Notes: a model not told the origin generated them from the letters alone. A stretch of DNA of 36,007 nt from an uncultured Microcaldota archaeon (GCA_903832205.1 CAILAH010000060.1:1-36007), one strand, 5' to 3'. Positions 1-8,049 are shown, counted from the stretch's first letter. Made by a program: numbers and translations.

Positions 1-90
1 CCCATAAATCCACTTTATGAGCAGATTGAAGATATTGTGAGCAAAATTTCAAATCTTTTTCTTTTAGATATTTATGAGATGTCCTACTAA
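1..90 (+). CDS. C-terminal fragment of an unknown protein (5' end outside window)
   Basis: Open frame 1 from the window edge reads PINPLYEQIEDIVSKISNLFLLDIYEMSY* with TAA at 88-90; too short for the ORF track. Confidence 0.4.
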   Translation, partial: PINPLYEQIEDIVSKISNLFLLDIYEMSY

Positions 91-249
91 AAGCATTATC
101 ACGCTAACAATAAACTCAAGTAGAATCAATTTGAGTAGCAGTGGGTTTGATTTGCCACTCTTCCAATAGGCTAGGGCGCCTGTTACCCAAGCAATCACAA
201 GTCCAATTCCAACTCCCGAGAAGTAGTTACTCATATTCATCACATTCAT
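64..249 (-). CDS. Small two-TM membrane protein
   Basis: 61-aa ORF with two hydrophobic segments (VGIGLVIAWVTGALAYW; LLLKLILLEFIVSVIMLLVGHLI). Confidence 0.5.
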   Translation of the reverse strand: MNVMNMSNYFSGVGIGLVIAWVTGALAYWKSGKSNPLLLKLILLEFIVSVIMLLVGHLINI

Positions 250-372
250 ATTGCCATGGCAATTTTTTTAAGATTCTATGAGCAACATTCAGACTTTATG
301 AGCAGAATCGAGTTTCTTAGCAAAGCTGATTGTGGCGGGATTTATGACGGCAAAACGGCGAAAGAAAAATAT

Positions 373-1620
373 TCACTCGTATTTGAGCGCCTCGATTGGC
401 GGGATTGCCGATGCGTTCCTTGCGGGTGCAACGCCCGCAACAATTCCAATCAGGACGGAAAATAGCAGGCCGCCCAAGAGCAAATCAAATGAGAGAATGG
501 TTGGCACTCCAGCCGCGCCCAATCCTAGAGAGACAATGAAGCTGAGCAGGAGGCCGAAAAATCCGCCCACTAGGCCTATGATGCCTGCCTCAATCAGGAA
601 TAGCAGCATCACGTCGCGGTTCTTTGCTCCGAGCGATTTGAGGACGCCTATGTCCTTTGTCTGCTCAAGGACGCTCATGAACATTGTGTTAGCAACGCCT
701 ATGCCGCCGACCAGGAGCGAGATTGATGCGATGCCGCCAAGGAGAAGACCGAGCGTATCGGTGACGCTGGCCACTGCGGACTGGACTGTTGTGGCGGTCA
801 TTACCTGGAAATCTTCGGTGTCTTTTGTGACCCTGTGCAAATCGAGCAGCTTGTTCTCAATTGTTGTTGCAACATCATCTGTGTTGTGGTCTGGGGAAAC
901 GACAACAATAATCTGGCTCACTGCAGTGGACTGATTGAAAAGCCGCTTGGCGGTTTGCTGGGGAATGTATATGGCGCTATCCGAGCCACCGAAGCCGCTT
1001 GACCCGGACTCCTGCAGGATGCCCACCACGCGGAATGGGACATTGCCGATTTTTATCTGCTTGTTAATCATGTCAAGGTCATTGAATGTGGAATTTGCGA
1101 CGTTGTATCCCAGGACAACGGAGTATTGGTCGCTTGTGCTGAGATAGCGGCCGGATAAAATGTCTGCCCCAACGGAATCCTTGAACGCAGAGGGCTCGGT
1201 GCCGATTACGCTTAGCGAGGTGTTCTTATCGACGTAAGAAACGGTGTCTCGCTTTTCCACCCGCGCATCAAGCTTGTAGACGCCGGGCAGGGTTCTCAGG
1301 TCATCGGCTTCCCTGAACGTGATTACCGAATCCTGATGTGTATCAAAATTGCTGCGCCCCCCCGGGCCTTCGGTTGGCGGGCGCATTGCACCCATGCCGC
1401 CAAACCGCTGCGCCTGCTGGCCTCCCGCGCTTATTTGTATTATGTTGCTGCCGAGCGTGTTGATGCGCTGGCTTATCTGGTCGCTCACTCCCAGGCTTAT
1501 GGAGATTAGGCATATCACGGAAGCCACGCCGATGACTATGCCGAGTATGGTAAGCCAGCTGCGCAGGTTCCTGTGGCGTATATTCTCCAGGGCCAGTGAG
1601 AACAGGTGTTTTGGTTTCAT
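373..1620 (-). CDS. MacB/FtsX-type ABC transporter permease
   Basis: 415 aa; N-terminal LRSWLTILGIVIGVASVI, MacB-like periplasmic domain, C-terminal GGIGVANTMFMSVLEQTKDIGVLKSLGAKNRDVMLLFLIEA FtsX signature. Confidence 0.93.
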   Translation of the reverse strand: MKPKHLFSLALENIRHRNLRSWLTILGIVIGVASVICLISISLGVSDQISQRINTLGSNIIQISAGGQQAQRFGGMGAMRPPTEGPGGRSNFDTHQDSVITFREADDLRTLPGVYKLDARVEKRDTVSYVDKNTSLSVIGTEPSAFKDSVGADILSGRYLSTSDQYSVVLGYNVANSTFNDLDMINKQIKIGNVPFRVVGILQESGSSGFGGSDSAIYIPQQTAKRLFNQSTAVSQIIVVVSPDHNTDDVATTIENKLLDLHRVTKDTEDFQVMTATTVQSAVASVTDTLGLLLGGIASISLLVGGIGVANTMFMSVLEQTKDIGVLKSLGAKNRDVMLLFLIEAGIIGLVGGFFGLLLSFIVSLGLGAAGVPTILSFDLLLGGLLFSVLIGIVAGVAPARNASAIPPIEALKYE

Positions 1621-3314
1621 TTTTTCTTCACACCAACGAATTTCTTGTAGCCAAAGTAGCCCACCACTGCGATAAGCGCAATCAGCACGATGAGGCCTGG
1701 GATGCCAAAGCCTGCAAGCGGGCCAAGGAAGGAGAGGGCGCCTGCAGAATTGCCGGACCTTCTAGTGAAGGAGGAATTGCCGGAGCCCTGTGCGCCCGTA
1801 TTGCCCATTGCAGCCGCATCGTTCGGGCCGGAGAGCGTTATGTCCACGTTCTTGGTCACGGTATGCTGCGTGTTCGTGCTGTCCTTGAACACAATCTGTA
1901 TGGGAATGCCGTACTTGCCCGGGGACAGCCTGCCGGGCACGTTAACCGTAAACTGGAACGTGGTGAAGTCATCCACGTTGAGTGTGCCGATGAACTTGTC
2001 GGTTGCGCCCACAAGCTCGAAATCCTTGGATTGCGGGACCGTTACGTAAACGCTTCTTATGGGCGTGTTGCCCGTGTTGGCAATCTGTGCCGTTACCACG
2101 ACGTTCTGGCTGCCCGGGCTCACAAAGGACGGGTTGATGCTGGAGCTGACTGTAGTCTCCTGCGTTGCCTGCACCGCTATGCCCATGTTCTGCGTGTATG
2201 TGTTGCCATCGTCGCTTATTATGCCAATGGGAAGCGTGTAATAGCCTGCAGATGTGGACGGTTCTATGCCAAGGATTATTGTCCTTGTCTCGCTGCCGCC
2301 GGGTGCCACCGCATCCATGTATATCCTGCTGTTGCCGAGGGGCGTAAATACGGAACTTTGGCTTAGGTCTATAATCACGGACGCGGGGGTGGACCCGCGG
2401 TTTTCTACGGTAAGCTCAAATTGCGCCTGTGAGCCGACCTCGGCGGGCGTAAGCGGCTTGAGAGTTACGCTGAACTGCGCTGAAGAGTCGGCGACGCTCA
2501 CGGGACCGATGGATATGGTCTGTGAAACGATGTTCTGGATTGGGTCCTGGTATTCCACTATGATTGGAATGGTGTACTTGCCTGGGGCCGCGGATGATGA
2601 GGAGACAATGTCAACGGACACGGTCTTGCTCTCGCCGGATGCAATGTCGCCCACTTTTTGCTGGCTTGCGCCCGCAAGCGTGAATGATGAATTGTCCGGG
2701 AAGCGGATGACTGCGTTGTTTACTGCGCCGCCCGTGTTGCGTATTTCAAGAAGCGCCGTGAACTTGCCGCCCGGCGTAACGGGCGTGCCGTTAACCGAAA
2801 GGGTGTTTACATCCACCGCAGAGTGCTGCAGCACTGATATGGGCACGGTCACGGTTGTGCTCCCGGTGTTGGAGCTGCCGCCCTGTGAATCACCGTATTT
2901 GTAATATATGTTCATGTGCACCAGCATGACCCCTCCCTCAATATCCGATGGGACCGAGAATGGTATGGAAGCCATGGTTGTGCTGCCCGCGCCCAAATCG
3001 CCGATGCTTGTCTGCGCATCCGTGTCCGAGCCCGGGCCGTGGTCATAATATATGGTGATTGCGGTTGCTGTGGCTCCGCCGCCATTGCTCATGGTGAGCT
3101 GAAGCTGGCCGTTGGTCCCGGCATAGATTGATGCTGGGGTGGTTGAATAGCCGGTTATCTGCAGCGTCGGCGAACTTGATGTTGCTGCCGATGCGGTCCC
3201 CACCATCAGGACGAATAGCAGAAGGCCGAACAATGCGAGATTTTTCATGTGCATCATCCCGTAGCCTTCAATCTCAGTATTTTTCTTTTTGTATTCCATT
3301 TCTTTTTTCATCAT
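1617..3314 (-). CDS. Secreted COG1361/NEW3-like beta-sandwich protein with C-terminal TM anchor
   Basis: Hydrophobic signal LALFGLLLFVLMVGTASA, repeated CARDB/NEW3-like modules (ENRGSTPASVIIDL; IANTGNTPIRSVYVTVP), C-terminal TM GLIVLIALIAVVGYFGYKKF; stop overlaps the permease start by 4 nt. True start may be an internal Met. Confidence 0.85.
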   Translation of the reverse strand: MMKKEMEYKKKNTEIEGYGMMHMKNLALFGLLLFVLMVGTASAATSSSPTLQITGYSTTPASIYAGTNGQLQLTMSNGGGATATAITIYYDHGPGSDTDAQTSIGDLGAGSTTMASIPFSVPSDIEGGVMLVHMNIYYKYGDSQGGSSNTGSTTVTVPISVLQHSAVDVNTLSVNGTPVTPGGKFTALLEIRNTGGAVNNAVIRFPDNSSFTLAGASQQKVGDIASGESKTVSVDIVSSSSAAPGKYTIPIIVEYQDPIQNIVSQTISIGPVSVADSSAQFSVTLKPLTPAEVGSQAQFELTVENRGSTPASVIIDLSQSSVFTPLGNSRIYMDAVAPGGSETRTIILGIEPSTSAGYYTLPIGIISDDGNTYTQNMGIAVQATQETTVSSSINPSFVSPGSQNVVVTAQIANTGNTPIRSVYVTVPQSKDFELVGATDKFIGTLNVDDFTTFQFTVNVPGRLSPGKYGIPIQIVFKDSTNTQHTVTKNVDITLSGPNDAAAMGNTGAQGSGNSSFTRRSGNSAGALSFLGPLAGFGIPGLIVLIALIAVVGYFGYKKFVGVKKK

Positions 3315-3330
3315 TCGCTCACCATTCCAT

Positions 3331-4083
3331 CTAGTATTTCATCTTGATATTATCGCCATTGCCGGGAACCTTTGGCACTTGCCGAGTGTCCTTTTCAATC
3401 TGCCCGTCCCTTATGTGGATCACCCTTTCCGTATAGGCTGCCACAACGGGCTCGTGGGTGACAATGATTACGGTAACTTTGTGTTTCTTCCACAGCTCCG
3501 AAAGGAAATGCATCACATCCCTGCCGGATTTCGAGTCCAGGTTGCCTGTGGGCTCGTCCGCAAGTATTATCTCAGGATTGTTTGCGAGGGCGCGCGCTAT
3601 GGCGACCCTCTGCTTCTCGCCGCCGCTGAGCTGGGAAGGCTTGCTGTCCAATTTGTCGGACAGGCCGACCATGGCGAGTAGCTCCTTGGCGCGCTTGGCC
3701 GTGATGTCGTCATCTGTGCCGCCAATCATGAGCGGGAGGCTGACGTTCCTAAGCACGCTGAGTGTGGGGCTGAGGTTGAATGCCTGGAAAACGAACCCGA
3801 GCTTGCTGTTCCTCGCCTCCGCCAGCTGGTCGTCATCCATCTTGGAGACCGCCTTGCCTTCAAGATAGACTTCGCCGGAGGTGGGCTTGTCAAGGCAGCC
3901 CAAAAGGTGGAGCAGCGTGCTCTTGCCGCTGCCGCTCGGGCCGATTATGGATACGAACTCGCCCTTTTTTATCTTCAGGCTCGCGCCCTTCAGCGCCCTG
4001 AAGGTGGCCGTGCCAGTGCCGTATTCCTTGGTTGCGTTCTCAATTACCAAAATATGCTTGTCCATATAATCCACTTGTGCCAC
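3331..4083 (-). CDS. LolD/MacB-type ABC transporter ATP-binding protein
   Basis: Walker A GPSGSGKST, signature LSGGEKQRVAIARALA, Walker B IILADEPTGNLD. GTG start at 4083; alternative ATG (MDKHILV) at 4065. Confidence 0.95.
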   Translation of the reverse strand: MAQVDYMDKHILVIENATKEYGTGTATFRALKGASLKIKKGEFVSIIGPSGSGKSTLLHLLGCLDKPTSGEVYLEGKAVSKMDDDQLAEARNSKLGFVFQAFNLSPTLSVLRNVSLPLMIGGTDDDITAKRAKELLAMVGLSDKLDSKPSQLSGGEKQRVAIARALANNPEIILADEPTGNLDSKSGRDVMHFLSELWKKHKVTVIIVTHEPVVAAYTERVIHIRDGQIEKDTRQVPKVPGNGDNIKMKY

Positions 4084-4092
4084 GAGAGCAAC

Positions 4093-4119
4093 GTAACGCT
4101 ATTGTAACCTTAATGTAAC
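4093..4119. promoter_or_regulatory. Three direct GTAAC repeats at 11-bp period
   Basis: GTAAC at 4093-4097, 4104-4108 and 4115-4119. Confidence 0.6.
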
Positions 4120-4122
4120 AAA

Positions 4123-4132
4123 GCTTATAAGC
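4123..4132. promoter_or_regulatory. Palindromic TATA box GCTTATAAGC
   Basis: Perfect 10-bp palindrome in the divergent intergenic region. Confidence 0.6.
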
Positions 4133-4179
4133 CTGAGCGCAGTAATAAGTTTTGTAGAAAATAGAAAAGAGGGAATGTC

Positions 4180-4491
4180 ATGGATTTACTATTTGGTCTC
4201 TTTGGATTTTTGCATGTCCTGGCGGCATTCAGCATGCTGGCCACGCTTGCGCTTGTGATCAAGCTCTATCTGGAAACTGACAAGGGATGGTACTGGCTCT
4301 GCCTTGTGCTTTCCATACTGCTCATTGCGATTTCACAATGCGTCGATCTTCTCTTCCCACCGGGCCTTAGGGGCTTTATGATAATCGGGCTGCTTAGCGA
4401 GATCTGCCAGATAGCTGGGGGCTTGCTTCTGGCGGTTTCGTTCTACGGCATGTACAGGACGATGAAATCTATTCGCAAGAGGATTGAATGA
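4180..4491 (+). CDS. Small integral membrane protein (about 4 TM)
   Basis: 103 aa, hydrophobic throughout; GAGGGA Shine-Dalgarno-like sequence upstream; ATGA overlap with the downstream wHTH gene. Confidence 0.75.
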   Translation: MDLLFGLFGFLHVLAAFSMLATLALVIKLYLETDKGWYWLCLVLSILLIAISQCVDLLFPPGLRGFMIIGLLSEICQIAGGLLLAVSFYGMYRTMKSIRKRIE

Positions 4492-4757
4492 AAACCATCC
4501 TTTTCTACTGGAGCAGGGGCGCGGAAACGCGCAGGGACATAATAATGCTAGCGGCAGAATGTGGCAAAAAGGAGAAACCCTGCTATCTCAGCACGCTTGC
4601 GAAGAGGCTTAAGCTGAGCCACGTCGCCATAAAGAAGCACGTGGACCTGCTCCTGGAGGAGGGCTATATGAAAGTGACGAATCCAGGGGGGAAGCCCGCC
4701 TTCCTCGCGCTGACTGGGAAAGGAAGGGAAGTGTTCAACGAGATTTCGGAAAAATAG
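4488..4757 (+). CDS. Winged-helix transcriptional regulator
   Basis: LSTLAKRLKLSHVAIKKHVDLLLEEGYMKV...LTGKGREVFNEI is a classic wHTH pattern. Confidence 0.8.
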   Translation: MKTILFYWSRGAETRRDIIMLAAECGKKEKPCYLSTLAKRLKLSHVAIKKHVDLLLEEGYMKVTNPGGKPAFLALTGKGREVFNEISEK

Positions 4758-4815
4758 AATAGCTGCTTATTTTATCATTTCGGAAAAATAGGAAACTGAT
4801 TGAGAAAAAAGAGAT

Positions 4816-5007
4816 TTATTTTATCTTGAGCGCGTACTTGCCGGACATTTTCACTACCATCTGCTTTGCAAGGTCAGATGCCTCCGGGTCCATTATTATG
4901 ACGAAGCCGGACCAGTTGTCGGTGAGCTCGCTTGAGCCGCACGCTGGGCAGTTCTCGGCACCCGAGCTTACATACCTGCACGACCTGCATGCTTTTTCAA
5001 CGCTCAT
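4816..5007 (-). CDS. spt4: Transcription elongation factor Spt4 (RpoE2)
   Basis: 63 aa, MSVEKACRSCRYVSSGAENCPACGSSELTDNWSGFVIIMDPEAS; two CxxC motifs; next to rpo7. Confidence 0.95.
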   Translation of the reverse strand: MSVEKACRSCRYVSSGAENCPACGSSELTDNWSGFVIIMDPEASDLAKQMVVKMSGKYALKIK

Positions 5008-5064
5008 CGTTCACACCAATCCATACCTTATATTCCGCCTTCATTCAGCATTCGTTCATGCCCT

Positions 5065-5652
5065 TTACTTTTTCTCCTTCTTGGCTGCGGCCTTTTCCGC
5101 CCTGCCCTTTGCGCCCTTGGTCTCTTTGTTCCAGTCCTCTTTTCCGAGGCCTGGCGTCCTCATTGAAAGGCCAACCTTCGTTTCAAGAATGGTCGGCTTC
5201 ATGCTAACGGTAATTATGCGTGCCTTCACCGTGTCGCCCTTCTTGAGCGCCCTCTTCGTGTTCTTGCCGGTAAGCTGGGCGGTCTTCCTGTCAAGGCGCA
5301 CTATGTCGTCCGTGACCTGGGAAAGGTGCACGAGGCCCTCCAATGGGCCGAGCGAGAGGAATGCACCGAACTCGACCACTTCCGTGGCCTCGCTCTCAAC
5401 AACCTCGTTGATATCTGGGAAATAGGAAAGCATGTCAAAATGCGTGTCGTAGTAGGCGGCGCCGTCACCGGGGACCACATAGCCTCCGCCGATGTCGCGC
5501 ACGCCCTGTATGCTCAGGACGACGCCCAAATCAGTGTCCATCTTCCTCTCATATTTCTCCCTCAAAATCTGAAGGATAGCGTTTTCCCTCTTCATTGTGA
5601 ACATCTCGGGAGGAACACGGACTGAATCTAGAATTGTGTGGACCTTGTACAT
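5065..5652 (-). CDS. rpo7: DNA-directed RNA polymerase subunit Rpo7 (RpoE1)
   Basis: VRVPPEMF, GDGAAYYDTHFDMLSYFPDINEVVESEATEVVEFGAFLSLGPLEGLVHLSQV S1 domain. Confidence 0.96.
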   Translation of the reverse strand: MYKVHTILDSVRVPPEMFTMKRENAILQILREKYERKMDTDLGVVLSIQGVRDIGGGYVVPGDGAAYYDTHFDMLSYFPDINEVVESEATEVVEFGAFLSLGPLEGLVHLSQVTDDIVRLDRKTAQLTGKNTKRALKKGDTVKARIITVSMKPTILETKVGLSMRTPGLGKEDWNKETKGAKGRAEKAAAKKEKK

Positions 5653-5660
5653 TCTGACAC

Positions 5661-6023
5661 CTACGTGATTACTACTTTGTTAGATTTAGTTATGCTTATA
5701 ACCCTTACTCCGCGCTCTCTGGCGACCCTGGCGAGGCGTATGTCGACCGTGGCGATGAGCGGCTGCTTGAGCAGCCAGTCGTCCGGCTTTTCCATGGAGG
5801 GCACGGCCTTGATGTTGAGGTCTTTTATCCATTTGAGCGCCTGCCCGGCCTCTGGCGCAATTGCCCTTGCGGAATGGGAGAGGAGGTGAAGCTCATTTAG
5901 CACGCCCTGGCTTATGTAAAACTGCACGGGACCGTCGAACATTTCCTCCACTCGTGCCCTGTCCACGCGCCTCTTAATCATGAAAATTATGAAGCTCGTG
6001 TCAACGGCGATGCGCATCTGCAT
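5661..6023 (-). CDS. PIN-domain ribonuclease, archaeal FCF1-like family
   Basis: MQMRIAVDTSFIIFMIK...PLIATVDIRLARVARERGVRVISIT; start trimmed from the tracked 6260 to ATG at 6023 (or 6017); position beside rpo7/spt4 matches the common archaeal order. Confidence 0.85.
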   Translation of the reverse strand: MQMRIAVDTSFIIFMIKRRVDRARVEEMFDGPVQFYISQGVLNELHLLSHSARAIAPEAGQALKWIKDLNIKAVPSMEKPDDWLLKQPLIATVDIRLARVARERGVRVISITKSNKVVIT

Positions 6024-6056
6024 AACCTTATTTATTTGCCGCACACATATATATTC

Positions 6057-6815
6057 ATGCCCGAGGGAGAATACGAGATCCAGATAGATGTGCGGAAGAG
6101 CGTAACGGAGAATGCGAACGATTACTATGAGAAGGCAAAAAAAGCGAAGGAGAAGGCGAAGAGAATAAGGGAGATGCTGGAGAAGGGCGTGGAAATCAGG
6201 AAAGATAAGAAAAGCGAGGGAGAGGAGAAGAAGGAAGGCAAGATGAAGTGGTTTGAGCATTTCAAGTGGTTTTATTCAATGAAAGGGTTCCTGGTGGTTG
6301 CGGGAAAGAACGCAAACCAGAACGAGAGGCTCTATAAGGGAGTGATGAAGGCGAATGACCTGTTTTTCCATGCGGAGATTGTGGGCGCGCCCTTCACCAT
6401 AATCAAGAACGGCCTCACTGCGGATGAGAGGACCATTGCCGCGGCCGCCCAGTATGCTGGCAGCCATTCGAGGGCGTGGAAGTTCGGCTATGCCGCGGTG
6501 GATGTCTATTCGGTGAAGTTGGAGCAGCTCACGAAGAAAACGAGCGGCGCCTACGTGAAGAAGGGCGGGATAATCATTACGGGCGAGAGGACGTGGTACA
6601 GGAACACCAAGCTGGAATTGGCCATCGGGTATTACAATGATAAGCTGGTGTGCTTCCCTGAGTTGTGTGCAACCATGCTGAGGAACCCGGTGAAGATTGT
6701 GCCAGGGACGAGGGAAAAGGAGGACGTGGCCAAGGAGATTGCGCTTAAGATTGGTGGAAATGTAGACGAGATTGTTGCGCTGCTTCCCGCGGGGAATACG
6801 GATATCGTCAGGTAA
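6057..6815 (+). CDS. NFACT-R (DUF814) domain protein with short N-terminal coiled coil
   Basis: KWFEHFKWFYSMKGFLVVAGKNANQNERLYKGVMKANDLFFHAEIVGAPFTIIKNG is NFACT-R; start trimmed to the ATG at 6057 (MPEGEYEI). Confidence 0.88.
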   Translation: MPEGEYEIQIDVRKSVTENANDYYEKAKKAKEKAKRIREMLEKGVEIRKDKKSEGEEKKEGKMKWFEHFKWFYSMKGFLVVAGKNANQNERLYKGVMKANDLFFHAEIVGAPFTIIKNGLTADERTIAAAAQYAGSHSRAWKFGYAAVDVYSVKLEQLTKKTSGAYVKKGGIIITGERTWYRNTKLELAIGYYNDKLVCFPELCATMLRNPVKIVPGTREKEDVAKEIALKIGGNVDEIVALLPAGNTDIVR

Positions 6816-6865
6816 TTGGAATATAAATTTTGCTTCTGATTGTGTATTAGGAGAGGTGTTATGTT

Positions 6866-7069
6866 ATGGCTAAGAAGGTTATTGGCAAGGAGAAAAAGGG
6901 AAGGAAGAAATGGTGGTATGACATTGCGGCGGGAGGAATACTGATTGCGTTTTTCCTCGGGATGGATTACATCACAACGGGAAGCATAACGTGGTCCATT
7001 TGGCCGATAGGAGCGATACTGTTCTTCTGGATTGCATATAGGCTGCTTAATCTCGTGGGAAGGGAATAG
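6866..7069 (+). CDS. Small two-TM membrane protein
   Basis: 67 aa, basic N-terminus then two hydrophobic segments. Confidence 0.7.
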   Translation: MAKKVIGKEKKGRKKWWYDIAAGGILIAFFLGMDYITTGSITWSIWPIGAILFFWIAYRLLNLVGRE

Positions 7070-7073
7070 GAAA

Positions 7074-7739
7074 TCAGAATTGGGCAATGCCCAATCCCTT
7101 TGCGATTAGGTAGGTGCCAAATATCAGGAAGATAACTGCTGCAAGAATCCTGCCGTGGGTTTCAATGAAGGCGCCGAACGGCTTGAGCAGCTCTTCTGAT
7201 TTTTTCGGATATAAAACGCTAATCACTAGCGGAAGCAGTGCGGGAAGGATGAAGAGGAGCGAGCCCAGGAGTGCGAGAAGCAGCTGGAAGGCAAGGGCTG
7301 TGTTTGACTGGAATATTTCCTTTACCTCAGTGAAGAAGAGGAGCTCGGCGTCAAGGTTGGTGATGTTGAGCAGGAGGCCGATGATTAGCCATTTTATGAG
7401 CACGGGGGATTGGGACTTTTTCTCTTTGAAATCGGGCGCCTTCTCCTTTTTTTTGCTCAGAAGTGGAAGGATGCCGAAGAAGATGAATATCACGCCAAGG
7501 AACAAATCGACAGATGAGAGGTAGGGGGAAAAGCCTTTGGTAAAATGGAGCACCTGGGCGCCCACAAGGAAGCCGAACGTGAGGATTATGAAAAGCGCGA
7601 TTATGCCGCCAAGAAGAAAGGCGAGAGAGCGCTTGTACGGGAATTTGCCTGCGAGAAGTGTTAGCGCGACAGCAAATATCACCGGTGATGCGGTGGATGC
7701 GATGCCGAGCGCAAGAACTTTGAGCAGGAGCCCCAACAT
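7074..7739 (-). CDS. Polytopic membrane protein, GAP/LysE-like transporter family
   Basis: 6 TM pattern; ALGIASTASPVIFAVALTLLAG resembles the GAP family N-terminus; TAATATAT TATA box about 25 bp upstream. Confidence 0.65.
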   Translation of the reverse strand: MLGLLLKVLALGIASTASPVIFAVALTLLAGKFPYKRSLAFLLGGIIALFIILTFGFLVGAQVLHFTKGFSPYLSSVDLFLGVIFIFFGILPLLSKKKEKAPDFKEKKSQSPVLIKWLIIGLLLNITNLDAELLFFTEVKEIFQSNTALAFQLLLALLGSLLFILPALLPLVISVLYPKKSEELLKPFGAFIETHGRILAAVIFLIFGTYLIAKGLGIAQF

Positions 7740-7830
7740 AGTAAAGGAATCAGCGCAAAATAATATATGCGCATCAGCAGGCTACGAGGAGAAGAACTAT
7801 TTTTATTTCTTGCCCCTGTTAATAAGACAA

Positions 7831-7954
7831 GCTCCAATCGTCTAGTCCGGTTAAGGACACGGGCCTTTCAAGCCTGTAACCCGGGTTCGAAGCACCTCTT
7901 TTGGGATGCCTAAAGAGCTGCACCAGAAAAGGTTACGAAAATCCCGGTTGGAGC
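7831..7954 (+). tRNA. tRNA-Glu(TTC) with T-loop intron
   Basis: Acceptor GCTCCAA(7831-7837)/TTGGAGC(7948-7954); anticodon stem CGGGC/GCCTG, loop CTTTCAA; T stem CCGGG(7881-7885)/CCCGG(7943-7947); intron 7892-7941; T-run terminator follows. Confidence 0.9.
7892..7941 (+). other. tRNA intron (50 nt) between positions 59 and 60 of the T-loop
   Basis: Removing it restores loop TTCGAAT; BHB-like central helix TTCG/CGAA with 3-nt bulges AAG and AAT. Confidence 0.82.
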
Positions 7955-8010
7955 TTTCTTTTTTTTTCAACTGATAACTAAGCTTGAATGTCAATGAGGG
8001 GTAGGGGCAG

Positions 8011-8049
8011 ACCACACGGGGGAGGGGACGCTTCCCCTCCCGCAGTGGT
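8011..8049 (+). other. Strong stem-loop, possible ncRNA or terminator
   Basis: GGGAGGGG(8020-8027)-ACGCTT-CCCCTCCC(8034-8041), with outer ACCAC(8011-8015)/GTGGT(8045-8049). Confidence 0.5.

Noticed and set aside
332-934. 200-aa plus-strand ORF
   Set aside because: Antisense to the well-supported ABC permease; low-complexity translation with no motif.
1596-2366. 256-aa plus-strand ORF
   Set aside because: Antisense to the COG1361-like gene; Arg/His/Cys-rich translation typical of a shadow frame.
4826-5425. 199-aa plus-strand ORF over spt4/rpo7
   Set aside because: Antisense to two confidently identified genes.
6018-6260. N-terminal extension of the PIN ORF (tracked start 6260)
   Set aside because: The extension is hydrophobic shadow translation over the NFACT-R gene; the PIN domain begins at MQMRIAVDTS or MRIAVDTS.
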